In this document: positions 21,499 to 34,943 of the stretch, piece after piece | Numbering within the stretch: position 1 is the stretch's first letter | How the letters are laid out: each line of letters begins with the position of its first letter | Assembly (NCBI GenBank): GCA_019828595.1 | Contig: JAHQRK010000014.1 | Location: 1,116,001-1,180,000 of the forward strand | Origin: Aphanomyces cochlioides | Lineage: Eukaryota > Oomycota > Saprolegniomycetes > Saprolegniales > Verrucalvaceae | Direction of reading: 5' to 3' | Length of the DNA stretch: 64,000 nucleotides | Translations under genes and position numbers: made by a program | Notes under the pieces: model-generated | Told to the model about the DNA's origin: nothing | The model's input: the letters and a program-made list of their open reading frames with translations, nothing else | Database searches by the model: none

Positions 21499-22314
21499 AT
21501 GGCGGGCGTGCCACCGACTATCGAAGCTATCACGAAGGTTGGCATCATTGGAGCTGGCAGACTGGGCAGGTAAGAATATGACCTGCTTCTATGTGATTGC
21601 TTAAAAGAACCATGTACTCTGTAGCTCCATTGCATGTGATCTCTCAATGCACGGTGTGCAAGTTATTCTATATGATCGCGACGAGCAAGTGACCAAGCCT
21701 GCAGCTTTACAGCGCACGAGTTATGCGACGCTTCAACCTCTGAGTCGTTTGGGATACATTCCTGAAATCATGGTTGGCAATGCTGTCAAGAACATCCGAG
21801 GAGTGTCGTCGTTGGAGGAATTGGCATCGCATCGTCCACAATTAATCGTGGAATCGATTGTTGAAGACATGGACGCGAAGATTCAATTGTTCAAACGACT
21901 GGAAGAAGTCATGCCATCGACGACTATTTTGGCCACATCTACGATCACTCTGAATGTGAATACTATTGCTGGAGCGTGCACACGCCCTTCAAATGTACTG
22001 GGTGTGCGGTTCTTTCTTCCATGTGTGCTCATCCCATTTGTGGAATTGACGATCGCCAACTCAACAGCTCCTGATGTCGCCAAACGCATCGACAGCTATT
22101 TGAGCACCTTGCATAAAACTTGTTCGTATGGACCGTCCCGACGCGTGCTAAATGTAGTCTGTTCACTGTTTTTTGAACTCATCATCCTTTATTGTAGCGC
22201 GCCGACGTCAATAATTACCAACTAGAACAATCAAAAGCGCTGGGATATTACCACGATAGCATTCCCATGGCCACACCAGTCCCATCGGCACCACGTGGGC
22301 ATTCGCACCACTGA
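21499..22314 (+). CDS. 3-hydroxyacyl-CoA dehydrogenase-like NAD-binding protein, degenerate
   Basis: Three exons (21499-21569, 21625-22153, 22198-22314) with introns of 55 and 44 nt give 238 residues. The N-terminus is a Rossmann fold (VGIIGAGRLGSSIA, GxGxxG) and the body follows the 3-hydroxyacyl-CoA dehydrogenase NAD-binding domain: LIVESIVEDMDAKIQLFKRL, then TTILATSTITLNV. Two things are odd. The position of the catalytic HFFNP motif reads VRFFLP, so the catalytic His is replaced by Arg. The C-terminal helical domain (about 100 residues) is missing; the protein ends soon after RVLNRADVNNYQ. It therefore may bind NAD without dehydrogenase activity, or be decaying. Relation to gamma/lambda-crystallin-type or FadB-type members cannot be settled here. 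Confidence 0.75.
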
Positions 22315-22669
22315 GCTTTTCCTTCAAATCCCATCACGAGTAGATCAGATTGAAGCCTCGAATGTTTTTGCACAAAGGAGAGCTTTGCTGTTAATATGAT
22401 TCCCTAATGTTTTGAATGAATAAAATCATGAGGATCTTCATTTCACATGTTACAAGCACAATCACTATTGGCTCGTGCAAGGAGAAGGTGTCTTTCAGAC
22501 GACGTGGATTGATTAATGTTAGGACATGGCAATTTAGGCGGCTAAACTTGCTGGTCATAGCAATGACGGTGGAATCTTGAAGATGCCATGGAACTGTAAA
22601 ATTAGTTCCATTCATGTCAGGAAGCCTCGCAGTATCACTGAACTCCATTGCCAAATTTACCCTTCACTC
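22315..22669. other. Convergent intergenic region
   Basis: Lies between the 3' ends of the dehydrogenase-like gene and SMG1. An 87-residue minus-strand frame (22391-22654) has no motif and follows the natural SMG1 end, so I do not call it. Confidence 0.4.
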
Positions 22670-25600
22670 TCAAATCCATGGTGTCCATCCTTCGTACATT
22701 TGGCATAAATTGTTCACACTGGTGGCTTCTTGAATGAGCCATTCTACCTGTTGCTCCACAGAGTACTTGGAATTTTCGCCATTCAACTTTTCTTTGACCC
22801 GTGTCAACACTTGCATGCCATATTGATTACTTTCTTGAACTTTTTTCAAGTCAGTCACCGTGTCGTCTTCACTTTCAGAATCGTCCGAGCTGCTGTCACT
22901 TTCGTCAGACTCTGGGCTCTCATGCGCGAGAGACGTGGCAAGGTCAGCAATAGTGAAAAATAGAGTCATGACATCTTCCATACTGCTTTGAATGTGGGCG
23001 ATACCTTTTGATCCTTGAAGGGCCTCAACCAATACATACACTGCTTCAGCAGCGGCAAGTTTCTCTGCAAGTGTCGGTGGCTTTGAGTTTTCTTTTCCAC
23101 GTAGCACAGAAGCCATGGTGGCCTTGGACGAAGCAGTTGGTTGTATGTCAGGACATTGATTGAAAAAAGATTGAAACGCCTGAAGAATGGTGCAATAGTC
23201 GGTGTGGAGATGCTCACTCTTAGTTTCAAGAGTACTCATCGTGCTTTGTAGTTCACTGAGCTCTTCTGCATCCCCCTTCATGTTCTTCGAGAGAATCCTG
23301 ACCAAACGCACGTTTTCCCATATCACATTTGTCTTTTCTTTCGCCAATACTTCGGGTAAAATCTGCTTGAGTGACATAACTGGACCAGCCAAATCTGTCT
23401 CGTCGAGTCGACTCAGTAGCGTCTTTTGGACGTTGACTAGTTGCGTCTGAGTGCGCGAAAGTTTTTCTTGAGTTGAGCAAGCATTTTGTGCTTTGACTTC
23501 GACATCTTTCAATTGCTCTTGCCTCAACCTTTGATACTCATTCCAGGTCGCTTTCGCTGTGACGTAAGTCGTAATCACTTTGGAGCCTTCAGAGTCAATA
23601 GAGCGACAAGTGTCACTTTCACTGTCGCGAAAAGTTGACTCGACATACTCTATCCATCGCAAACAGATACGCAGTGCTTGCGTCTGGTGCATCAGCCGAG
23701 TAGCGCTATCAACAGCATCTTGTATCTCAAACTGAATCATCCTGTTATTTTTGCTGGCAGCAGATTGTAATGCCGATGCTGTACATTCAACAAGTTGGTG
23801 GATTGTGTCATGAAGACGGTTGGCGTCTTCCAGATTTGGAAATAGACCAAGGATGTCAGAGCGCGAAAAGTTCGACATATCAATGGGTGGGCGGACATTA
23901 AGCCATGTAGCTATGACTTGTTGTTGGGCAATCTTGGCACGCAGTTCTTTGATAAATTTCGATATACTTTCTTCTTTTCCCTTCGCCATTGATGCTTTTA
24001 CACAGTATGTCATTGATTGAACTAGTTCACTCAAATGCAAGCACGAGAGCTCATTGGTCTCAACTGGGATGTCCAGTGGCATTGCGTGTTTCCACTCAAG
24101 GGCGAGACTGTCGTGAGAAATGTGGCCATCCTTGTTAGGCTTGAACTTCCACTCTAAAACACATATATCATTTCGAATTGAGCTCAAAGATCCTGAAGCA
24201 AGGGCCACAACCGGTAGCACTTGAGAGACTAGATAGTGTGTAGCTTCTTGGGGCTTGTGGTCGACGACTGTCATCCATGCAATGTTGACCAGAGTCTGTA
24301 TCCAGCGCCGTTGAATTGCTTGTGCATTGGCTTCTTTTGTAATTGAAATTTCAAACCAGCAGATTACATTCAGCAAACACCCCAGCGATCCAAACCCTGA
24401 AATATCGCTGAGAGTTTGAGGCCGTGTGGTTGGTAACTCCAATGGAATTGAAGTAGGTAAAACAGGAGTATCGACCCATCCCAGAGTCGCCACAATTTGT
24501 TGCCATTTCTCTAAGCCTAGTGCCTCATCGAGAGATTTCTTGAAGGCTTCAAGAATGGGCTTCGGCTGATTTTCACTGTTATACGAGCTCATGTGCGTAG
24601 AAATCACAAATGATGCCAATTGAATGGATCGAACGAAGTCAAAATGTGGCAATAATCCCGGATATTTTTCATTTTTGTAAGACTCTGGCGCAAGTAACCA
24701 AGCATCAATAGGCAGACTCCGGTATGACCCCTTTGACGCACTTCCCACTTCGGACAACCAAAGCGTTGAAAAGAGATGCATCGAATAGTCCTCCAAGGAG
24801 GGATCAGAGATGTGCTTGTCTTCGTTTAACCAGAAGTCGGCAATTGCAAATTTCACAATTTTCTGAGCTTGGGCATTCGATAGTTTCCACTTTGTTTTCA
24901 AATCAGTCAAAGTATGGGTCAATTGCTTGATTTCTTGATGGACAGAAGACGTGTCGATGTGCCAAGTTTGGGGTAGGTTTGAGGGTAATCTTTCTGTGCT
25001 CGAAGAAGTCAGTGTATCTAATCGGCGTTTTAATTTCTCGGCTGCCTGCGTTTGCATTTGAGCTGTGTCCAAAGACTTCAGCTCTTTGGCAATTTCGATC
25101 GAATGAAGCCATTCTTGGTAAATAGAGTTTCCACGCAGCCCATGGTACAAAATATTTCGCATATGTTTATACCAAATCAATGGTGTTTGAAGTTGCGATC
25201 CAATTTGAACCATAAGCGATGATAAGTCTTCAGTCGACCTGTCAAGAGTGCGACAATTTCGCTCAAGACTACTGTCTCCAAGTACTTCTGAACACAGATC
25301 AGTAAACGACCGATGGGAACCAGATGATCCCCATTCCCAAGTAATCCCCATATCCTCAACTTGAAGCCATTGACGCATGCCTTCTTCGCGCTCTTGACAT
25401 TCATGAGTAAATCGCTCCAATTCGTCTGCTGCTGTACGGTACATTTTCTCAAGCTCCGTTGTGTCGTCTTCTATCATTGTCGAATCCACACTCAGCTGGG
25501 CAATACTTTCTTTCAAACTCTCCTCCTCATTTTGGAGTTCCTTATACTGTTGAATAATTCTCAATACTCCACTGAATGCTTCCAATGTTGCATGCATTGT

Positions 25601-28600
25601 CTCTTTCAGTGTTCGCCATGCGTCGGTAACATGCGATATGGTAGCCTCAGCTTCGGAACGACGCTCTTGAGCACGAGACGAAAACAACGACAATTGGACA
25701 TTCATTTCCATGCGCCACAATTTTTTCGACGTTGCATCTGGAGATTTTGGTAAACTAGGAGTTCATAGGGCTGCGTACCTTCTTTCCAGTGAACTAGCGG
25801 GTCATATACAAAGGCTTCGAGAAGGGTGAGTATCGTCTCTTTCGTGTCCGAAGCTCGCATAACGCGAAGAGTTGTTTCCATACTATGGCGGAAGCGACCT
25901 TCGACACCTGTGAGTCCCAGTGCGCTATGTAAAATAGGAGTCAAGCGGAACGGCACAACCTCTGGGACTTTGAGTTTTTTTCCTTTGTCGAAACAAATAT
26001 TGTAGTCAATATGCACGAGGTCACCACTCCGACAAAGCAACATATTATCTAAATGTCGATCACCTAAGCCAATTATGTATCCGACAACAGACATAACTGC
26101 TGCGCTTCTAGAGAAACGAGTAGCTTTTGCTCCGAAATCTTGAATTGTTTCGCTTTTTCGCATCATTTCACGTAAAAGGACATTGAACTTGGAATGTTCG
26201 CTAACAAGCTCATTGTATACTTCTCGCAAAATTTTGATGGGCCAGCGTGGTCGTCCAGACGGTGTTACATCCATGATTCCACTAGATTTCAATTTTGCGT
26301 AAAATGGAGCCGTCGGTGAAGAGGCGGGGTAATTTGTCGTTGATGTAAAGATGTGAAACAATGGGGTAACATGTGGAACCATTTGAATCAGGCCAGCATC
26401 ATTTGATATAGGGATAACACTGTAGTTGCGGGCGGTCAAGTCGTAATGCATTGCTTCCTTGTCCGTGCTTAGGCAAGCATTGACTGTAATCAGCAATTGC
26501 ATAATTCGTTCGTCCAAATGAAGATCTTCGCGTGCTTTCAGCAAATATCGATACGAATGCCCATCGGAGCCAATAATTTCCAAGCTCTTTGGCCTTGTCT
26601 TCGTTGCTAAAATTTGAACTTGGGGTGACAGCCCCTGAATGACGCGGGATGGCAATCCTGGCATATGTACTAATGACGACTCCCACGAAGCCAAAGTTGG
26701 AGATAAAGTCATCATGGCTAAACTTTGTCGGCGCTGACTGGCGTGTTGCAGCCGCTTCAAGATATCTGCAAATGGAGACCACATATAGAACACTAAAGGG
26801 TCCGACGATGCTGCCTTCTTTTTTTCTTGTCGGAAGGGGCTGGCTTGGTCTTCTTCTAAGCAGCTCTCAAATTTTGAAAGTGCTGAATTGATCAAGTCTC
26901 CGAAGTGAAGTACAAACCATTGCTCATGAGCTGTCTGTGGTTGGCGACCAATCGTTTCTTCTGCTAGTGTTTCCAAAGACAACAACACAGGTTTCATAAT
27001 AGCAACAAACTTGCGATGTGCGAGGGCCTCCTTCTCTGATAAACTCAACGACGTGTTTTTTTCAACTCTTGTAGCTTCCTTTTCGAGAGTATTGCTGCGT
27101 CTTGCAACATCTGACGACAATTTTGAAAGCAAAGTAAGCCACGATTCGTCCCATAAAACGGCAATGCGTCGAAGCTCAGAAACTAACTGCCGCACTTGGG
27201 ACACCAATTGGGGACTCAACGCCTAGCAATGGTGATCAAATTTTATACGTCATCAAAAATACCTCAGTCAATTTTGTAGATTCGACAACGGCCGGATACA
27301 CGATCAGATGTGGACTGTGTGATGCAAGTCGCATCAAAATACTCTCAACTCTTGACGACGCAATTGGATCAGGATGGGCCAGACGGGATAGCAATTGAGG
27401 CACAACCCGCTCCCAGGGCTGCAAAGGAGAATCGCGGACTGTCATGTCCAACACCGATTTCATGGAAGTTTCGCTTCCTTGTTTGACAAGAATACTTAGC
27501 AACCGCAGAGTGACAATTACTCCATGGGAAGTGAGAGAAGATGGAGATGCACACGACAAGTATTTAATATAGCCCTCGACGGCTATTCGATAGCCAAGCA
27601 AAACTCGCTCTCGAGCTTTAGCATACAGAGCATTTAGCTGTTGGGCTGGGGGTCCTTTGACATCTGCACAATTAAAGGATTCGAAGTTTTGCAAAGCAGA
27701 TAATACATTTGAAGCAACAGGCTGTAGCTCAGGGTAGGTGTCAACGATTGTTGTGAACTCTTGTTTTTCCTGTATAGTCAAGGAGAATTGATGGTTTGGC
27801 ATCGCCTCCAGGTAAGTGTTGGTGGCGTTGTACCAATAATCACTCCAACTGAGCCACGCTTGGTAGGACTCCGGATCCAATTCTGTTGCCTCTTGGAGAA
27901 AGCTTTGTTGCAGATGAGATTTGTCTGACCACGACGCCAATTTAATAAGTGTTTTCACGTGAATGCGCTTTTCGCCTTCAATAGTAGCAGCAGAAAATTG
28001 ATTGTGCAGTTGAATCAGAAGCTCAAACGCAGCTGTTCTGTTCTTGGACGCATTTAGCAGCTGCGCATGTTCATATGCAACAGTTAGTTGTTGCAAAGGA
28101 GTTGATTTTGGTAATTGAGACAACTTGGATTCAGCAAATTTGAGATTTTGTTGTTTTCTCGCCAATCTTATCAGTTGCAAATGAAAATCGAAGGAGTTAT
28201 CTCGAGTTGCTAAAGGGTGCCATATACCTAGATCATGAGCCGTTGGATCTAGTGTTAACTGTGCTGAGACTTTTGGTTCAACAAAGCATTGCACATTCAT
28301 GAGGGTTCTTTGCAGTTCACGACTCATATTTTCCCCTTTTAGAGGTCTGCAAGACTTCTCGTCCAAAGTCAAAACTCTTAGTCGCTGCTCCAGCCATAGC
28401 ATATGCGATTCAACCTGTTCTAGAGTCCTGAGTTGTCGTAGATTGGCATCATCAACTACACTCAATACAGTCCATTCTTGCATATTGGGGAGCGAAATAT
28501 CGTCATCATGGACCTGTAGCATGAAGATTTCTGTTTCCCATGACTTAACCAATGGCTGCAAGGATGTGACGAACTCAATTTCTAGGCTTGTACAGGCTTG

Positions 28601-31600
28601 AACATTTGTTAAAAAGGTCGCAACATCCATGATTTGCTCCATCCATTGTCGACAAGAAGTCCAATCTTGAAGAATCGCGAAGCATTGCGCACAGCGTAGT
28701 ATAGATCCTTTGAAAGAAACGGGACCCATACCCAAATCTGCAACCACCTGTTGAACGGCAGATACAGCCTTGTTGCGTTCGTCTTCGGATTCAAATTGTA
28801 AGTTGAGGCCAGAGTAGAAATCATGTGAGAGGCGTGCAAATGGTTCGACAACATTCTTATACCCCTCGATAGCAGCTTCATAATTCATTTGGGCCTCCAA
28901 TTGGATTGGAGCCATCCACGGCTTTCGCTGGTTCATTTTGATGGCATACTGAATGATTCCCATCAATTCGGGAGTATCTTGGAGGTCAGAACAAGATATG
29001 CACAGTTCAAACATTGCTGTATCCCATTCTGTGGTAGCAGGCTTTCGTGACAACGAATTGATAAGAGACAATGCATGGTATCGACTGAGCGACGAAACCC
29101 CTGAAGCATCACAAAGTTTAATAAGTGCTGGGCGGATGCGTAGAAGCCAATCTTCGCAAACTTTCTTGTTGGTGGTGAAAAAGGCCACAGATTTGGCATG
29201 AAATTCATCCTTCTCGTCATTTATTTTCACGACAGCCATTTCCAAAGCGTGAACAAACTCAACAACAAGACGTGGATGAGCAACAGGACGCAGGAGAAGT
29301 CTTTCAATGGCACCGAATGTTTGCCCAGCATTTCCCCAATGAGTACGCAAACGGCTATAAACACACCACTTTGCTGCCTCCCATACACCAGCTTTCAGTG
29401 CAAGTAGGGGTGTTGGGTGATGACTCTGCTGAAGTAGGTCCAAGCATTCGTCTTCACGATCGCCATACTCCAAATAGTCCATAAGGAGTTCAAATTCCTT
29501 TGTGCCAAATTCATTCGAGCGTATGGTGAGTGGGGCAACTTTCTTGGCACGAAAGCGAGGGTGGCCTAGGCGCACGACAACAGAACGACCAAGAGCGTAC
29601 ATGGCATTTGACACCACCTCGGGTGAGGAATCGAATATTCGCTCGACAACAGAATCCAAGAGACCAGGAGACGGATCAATATACCGCACAATTCGCACAT
29701 ATTGATTTCGAACGTTCTCGCTTGGATGCGAGCACAATGTATGTAGCTCTTGTGGTGCTTGAAAAGGAATGGCAAGTTCAAAGAGCGGTGCCTGAGCAAT
29801 CATGAACTCGATGACTTCAAACACCAGGGTTTGTGGTGATGAAGCCAAACTCTTCATCAGGATTGAAATCAGAGCTGCCGAGTCGCTCGCCTTGATGGAT
29901 GGTTGGATGTGCAATTGCATAAACTGCATCAAGCAGTAAATTGCCTTCACCCCGCTGAGAAAAATCCCATCGGTCCACTTCGGTAGAGCTTGAATTAATT
30001 TGCCGTACATACTACTCAAGCATGTAGCATCTCCTGGAACAAAAGAAACAGGAGCTGTCAGCGATACACAAAATGCCATTAGGGAAAATGTTTTTTGTTC
30101 GTTGGGTATTTGGGGTGATATTGCATTAAGGCAGAAAACCTAATTGATGAAGATAAATAATGTGCAAAATGAGTCATACTTGCAAGGCGGCGATACCACC
30201 CAAGCGTACACATTGAATGCATATTCGAGTAACCTTCAACATTATGTTGGCTTGGGATATACTAGAGAGCAGAGAGAAAAATGAATATGATGGAGGTGGA
30301 GAAACATTGGGTGATTGTCGGTTTGGGACACCGAACGGGACAGGTAGTCCCAACGGTAGTTGACGATTGAGCAGTTTAACGATGGGTAGAGAGAACTGCA
30401 CTTTTGAGAATTCGAGAAGAGTCAGAATGCGGTCCAAAACGAGAGAGACTTCAGACGCAGTCGCCAAATGACGTTGGAAAAGTACACATGTATGCAAAAG
30501 CAGACAATCAACCGAAGGCACACATAGTGGATCATATGACGCTGACGATGCTTGAGAAATGACAACTAGAGCTTGGGATATGGTTGAAATGGTATCGATA
30601 CTATACGAGGCAACATGTGATCACGATATCTGAGCTATATAGATACTTGAGAATATATTTGTCTCCAAGAGATACGAGTGCATGGAGCACGCGTCGTAAG
30701 ACATTATCGGTCGTGAGCACTACGAAACGAATCAATCGAATGTACTTCTAGAGAATGCAAACACACCAAGGGATCGTAGCCCATGTGCTACAGCCATAAA
30801 ACATACGACCAAAGAATTCAAGCGCATGAGCTCAGATTGTGCCAGCGATCGCAAGCATAATTCATCGAGTTCCTATAAAAACGTTATTTCATTAATAATA
30901 TGCCATACTTTAGAGAAAGTTGAAATTAATTGAAGGGAATATACGGTATTGTCTGACCAGAGTTCCTTCATATCGAACAGAGTGCGCACCAAGATATCAC
31001 TTCGAGCACATAAGAATGAAAGCATAAACGAATACTTACCGATGTAGCGCGGATGTTTCATTTCGCGTAACCCAAACAATAAAGGAATCAGCAAGGCGCA
31101 CAAATACCTTTTGAATAAGATTCTTTGGAGCATGCTTCATCACAATCTGCATGCTACGCGCTATGATGTCGACAACATCTTCATCATCTGTATGTCGCAC
31201 TATCTGCGCCATCGTATCGATGAGTCGTCCGAGTGCAAACAATTGTGAGTTTTTCTGGGCATTCTTTTCACTTTGAAGTATAGCGTTTGGGACGAAGACA
31301 CCATCGCGCATGTTGAGCTGTGCTGCATTGTCCTCTTCTTCGACAAGACGCCACCACTTTTCGATCGTTTCAGGAAGGATAGAGAGCAACATCAATTGCT
31401 GCTGAGGTGGGTGCATCATACCCATAATATCTGCTGTACGTAGTAGATTCGATGCGAACAAGAGTACAAGCCACTTGGCAGCACCATCGCCTTTCGGTAG
31501 AAAGTGCAAAAACTGCGGGAGCAACACGTCGAAGCATTCGACAGGTAAGGACGTTGTTTGTAGATGTTGAGCAAGTTCTTCTTGAGCTTTCTTCGCTCCT

Positions 31601-31698
31601 TTATGGTTTCCTTGGCTTTGGTGGTACAATCGAAGCAACAACGAGGGATAGTCCACTTGTTGATCGCTCATCGATCGTCCATCCACAGGAATGTGCAT
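22670..31698 (-). CDS. SMG1: SMG1-like PI3K-related protein kinase (nonsense-mediated mRNA decay)
   Basis: Eight exons on the minus strand (31698-31040, 30999-30945, 30872-30807, 30747-30647, 30600-30180, 30139-27263, 27222-25779, 25737-22670), introns 40-72 nt, closing in frame to 2896 residues. SMG1 phosphorylates UPF1 in nonsense-mediated decay. Residues 1-~1390 are HEAT/FAT-type helical repeats. The kinase domain (about 1390-1875) shows GLGDRHLDNML and HIDYNICFDKGKKLKVPEVV, the PIKK catalytic and metal-binding loops in their SMG1 form, then FRHSMETTLRVMR. About 1000 helical residues follow, the long insertion characteristic of SMG1, and the protein ends with an FATC tail, VEWLIQEATS then LCQMYEGWTPWI. 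Shorter than the human protein (about 3660). The 5' start could lie slightly upstream. It is divergent from XPB. Confidence 0.93.
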
Positions 31699-32056
31699 CT
31701 TCTCGGCATGAACCTGTCAAAATTAATTTTTGTCAAGGAATAATAACTCAACAGTTTCATCGAAACCAAATGAACTTCACAATAATTATTTTTACTGGTT
31801 CTGTACCTATTCTTCCGATTGGATCTACATTGATTCGAAGATGTGTTCAAGAGAGTTCGATCAGGTGGATATCGTCGGATTGTACATTCTCCTTTCCTGC
31901 CAAGGCTGGTGCGTCTGATGATGAACGCAAGCATCATTGCCAACATGCCCAACTTTACTACTTCGTATATGGTAAATTGTTTTATTTCATTGGTTGAAAA
32001 TATTAACTTTGAGCGAATTAAAATCTTCATTTTAGTCGTCCGCACATTCGACAATC
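31699..32056. promoter_or_regulatory. Shared promoter region of SMG1 and XPB
   Basis: A 358-bp AT-rich spacer lies between the SMG1 start (minus) and XPB start (plus). No longer open frame belongs here. Two head-to-head RNA-metabolism genes so close probably share a bidirectional promoter; no specific element was recognised. Confidence 0.5.
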
Positions 32057-34919
32057 ATGAGCACGACCACTAGAGTCCACAAGAAGCGATCTCTCGCTGA
32101 AGACTACGTTGGCGGTGTCGGCGAAGACTTGCAAGCGTACCTGGACGATGAGAATGATCCAATTCAATCAACTGACGCAGTGTCTGCGAGTAATAAACTT
32201 AGCCAGCGCATTCAAAAGCGACTAACGCAGTTGAATCAATCTACCCTGGAAAGCGAAAAAGGCGATGCACAATACTTTGACTTCTCATCTCTGTCTATGA
32301 AGAAGGATCACGCGTCACGTCCAGTAAGTCAGTTTGGTACAAGTACTCGTGACGTAGAGCTCTTGTAGGTGTGGGTTTGCCCGAATGGACGGATCTTTCT
32401 CGAAGCTTTCAGCCCACTGTACAAACAAGCGTATGACTTCTTGGTCGCTATATCAGAGCCCGTATCGCGCCCTGAATTTCTCCATGAGTACAAGCTTACA
32501 CCATATTCCCTCTACGCAGCAGTATCCGTGTCGATTGAGACTGAGAGCATTATCAAGGTGTCGTGATTTCATCATTCTTATTAACAACCCGAAAAGGTGT
32601 TGGAACGTTTGAGCAAGAACCACTTGCCTGCCTGCATTATTCAATTTGTCAAAGAATGCACATCGAGCTATGGGAAGGCAAAACTTGTGCTTCATCACAA
32701 CGAGTATTACGTCGAATCGCTTTATCCCAAAGTGCTCAAGCGTTTGTTGGAAGAGGAGCCTATCCGGCTGGCCCGAGTAAAGGAAGACGTTCTGAATACA
32801 GGTATTTGGATCTGACAACAGCAAATCTCATGGCTACTCAGCTACTGCCTCAACCTACAATACACAAGGCGAGTTTCTCCAAAAAGAAGTCAGTGCTGAA
32901 GATCAAGCAAATAAACAATATGAACAACTTCTCATGGAAGATTACGACCAAACCGAAGATCAACAAAGAGCAAAAGCTGCTGCAGCCGCCACCACTGTTC
33001 AGACTGTCAGCTTTCGCATTCGCAAGACACAAGTGGAGCAAGTCAAACGTGCTTGTCTTGGCACGCGAAATGATCTGTCAACTTTGACTCTAACGTACAT
33101 CTCTAGATATCGATTTTCCGCTCATGGAAGAGTATGACTTCCGTAATGACAAATCGATTCCAGATATCGAAATGGATTTGAAACCCACAACTCGTATCCG
33201 TGAATACCAAGAAAAATCTCTCAGTAAAATGTTTGGCAATGGTCGTGCTCGCTCTGGTATCATTGTGTTACCTTGCGGCGCCGGCAAGACACTCACAGGT
33301 ACTTCTTACAGGAATATTTATAACAAGAATCAAGGTGTCACTGCTGCGTCTACAATAAAAAAGTCTTGCCTTTGTCTATGTACATCCGCAGTGTCGGTGG
33401 AACAGTGGACAGCACAATTCAAAATGTGGACTACAATTCCAGAAAAGAAAATTGCTCGGTACAAATTATGATCTCATTTTTCTTTTGACTAACTCCTGAT
33501 TTCAGATTTACAAGCGTTGCAAAAGATCCTATCGATCCTGTGTCTGGTGTAATCGTTACAACTTATACCATGGTGGCATTCGGCGGTAGCCGTGCTGCTC
33601 AGTCCGCAGCAGTTATGGAAATTATTCAAAGTCGTGAATGGGGATGCATTTTGCTGGACGAAGTCCATGTCGTGCCTGCGAAAATGTTTCGTAAGGTCAT
33701 CGGTTCGATTGCTTGCCACTGCAAGTTGGGGTTGACTGCGACATTGGTTCGAGAGGATGATTTGATTGGTGATTTGAACTTTTTAATTGGACCCAAACTG
33801 TATGAAGCAAACTGGATGGATTTGACCCAGTCTGGCTTTTTAGCCAACGTGTCTTGCGTCGAAGTTTGGTGCCCAATGACAGGTCCGTTTTACGCAGGTA
33901 AATTTCTATATATTTTTGCATCACTGCTTGTTGGCTTCAGAATATCTCAAGGAAAATGTAAGCGCCCGCAAGCGAGCTTTGCTGTACGTCGCAAATCCAA
34001 ATAAATTTTCCGCTGCTGAGTATTTGATAAAATATCACGAAGAACGTGGAGACAAAATTCTTCTCTTTTCAGATGACGTGTTTGCTTTACGTTTGTACGC
34101 CACAAAACTGCAAAAGGTAGAAATGAGTTTCGAAACCTCCGATCAATATGTGACAGGGTTTCATCTACGGCGGCACTGGCGAGAGAGAACGCATGCGCCT
34201 ACTCCAGTCGTTTCGTTCGAGCCCCCATGTCAATGTGATTTGTATTTCCAAAGTTGGGGACACTTCCATCGACTTGCCCGAGGCAAACGTTATTATTCAA
34301 GTACGCATGTTCACTCATATCAGCTCGGAAACATTTATTTAGGTCAGTTCGCATTTCGGCTCACGTCGTCAAGAAGCACAACGTTTGGGACGAATTTTGC
34401 GACCTAAAGCAAATGCAACGGGGGGATTCAATGCCTTTTTCTATACATTAATCTCCACTGATACGCATGAAATGTACTATTCAAACAAGCGCCAGCAGTA
34501 TCTGGTGGATCAAGGCTACACCTTCAAGGTTGTCACAGAATTGTATGACAAGTCAACGTTTGAAGGTTGCATGAAGCCCCATCATCATTACTAAGTTCAT
34601 TAATCGTTGTAGGTGTATTTACGAGCAAAGAAGCACAGAGTGAACTTTTGGCCGAAGTCTTGGAAGCCCAAGACTTGGAAAAATACATTGAGTATGACCA
34701 CCTAGTGTTGTTGTCTCACTCGTTCCATTCGATAGTGATGAAAATGCCGAAATTTCAAAAATTGGTGGCGATGAAGATTTGGGTCGCGTATATGGCAAAA
34801 AGAAGAAAACTACATCTCTTGGCGCTTTGTCTGGTGCCGACGGAAGCAAGTACATGGAGTATTCGACAGGACATGGTGCCAAGCAGCGACATAACTTATT
34901 CCGCGATCGCTACAAGTAA
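32057..34919 (+). CDS. XPB: XPB/ERCC3/Ssl2, TFIIH 3'-5' DNA translocase
   Basis: Twelve exons (32057-32323, 32369-32557, 32597-32801, 32842-33060, 33107-33298, 33335-33458, 33506-33897, 33941-34116, 34157-34300, 34343-34565, 34613-34691, 34736-34919) close in frame to 797 residues, near the human length of 782. XPB opens promoters and repair bubbles as part of TFIIH. The damage-recognition-like N-domain ([16 protein letters not shown]) is followed by superfamily 2 helicase motifs: [44 protein letters not shown] and [12 protein letters not shown]. The C-terminus SKYMEYSTG then FRDRYK resembles the human tail. The intron at 33299-33334 is only 36 nt. The intron at 33061-33106 seems to begin with GC rather than GT. 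Confidence 0.95.
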
Positions 34920-34943
34920 CCGTTTAGGCCAGTCATGCATGGC

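Noticed and set aside
22391..22654. 87-residue frame behind SMG1
   Set aside because: SMG1 already ends with a complete FATC tail at 22670, and this frame has no motif.
32563..33087. 174-residue frame overlapping XPB exons 3 and 4
   Set aside because: Out of frame with the conserved XPB sequence; reads through an intron.
34692..34710. Frameshift mutation near the XPB C-terminus
   Set aside because: A 44-nt GT-AG intron (34692-34735) restores the conserved tail, so no mutation is needed.
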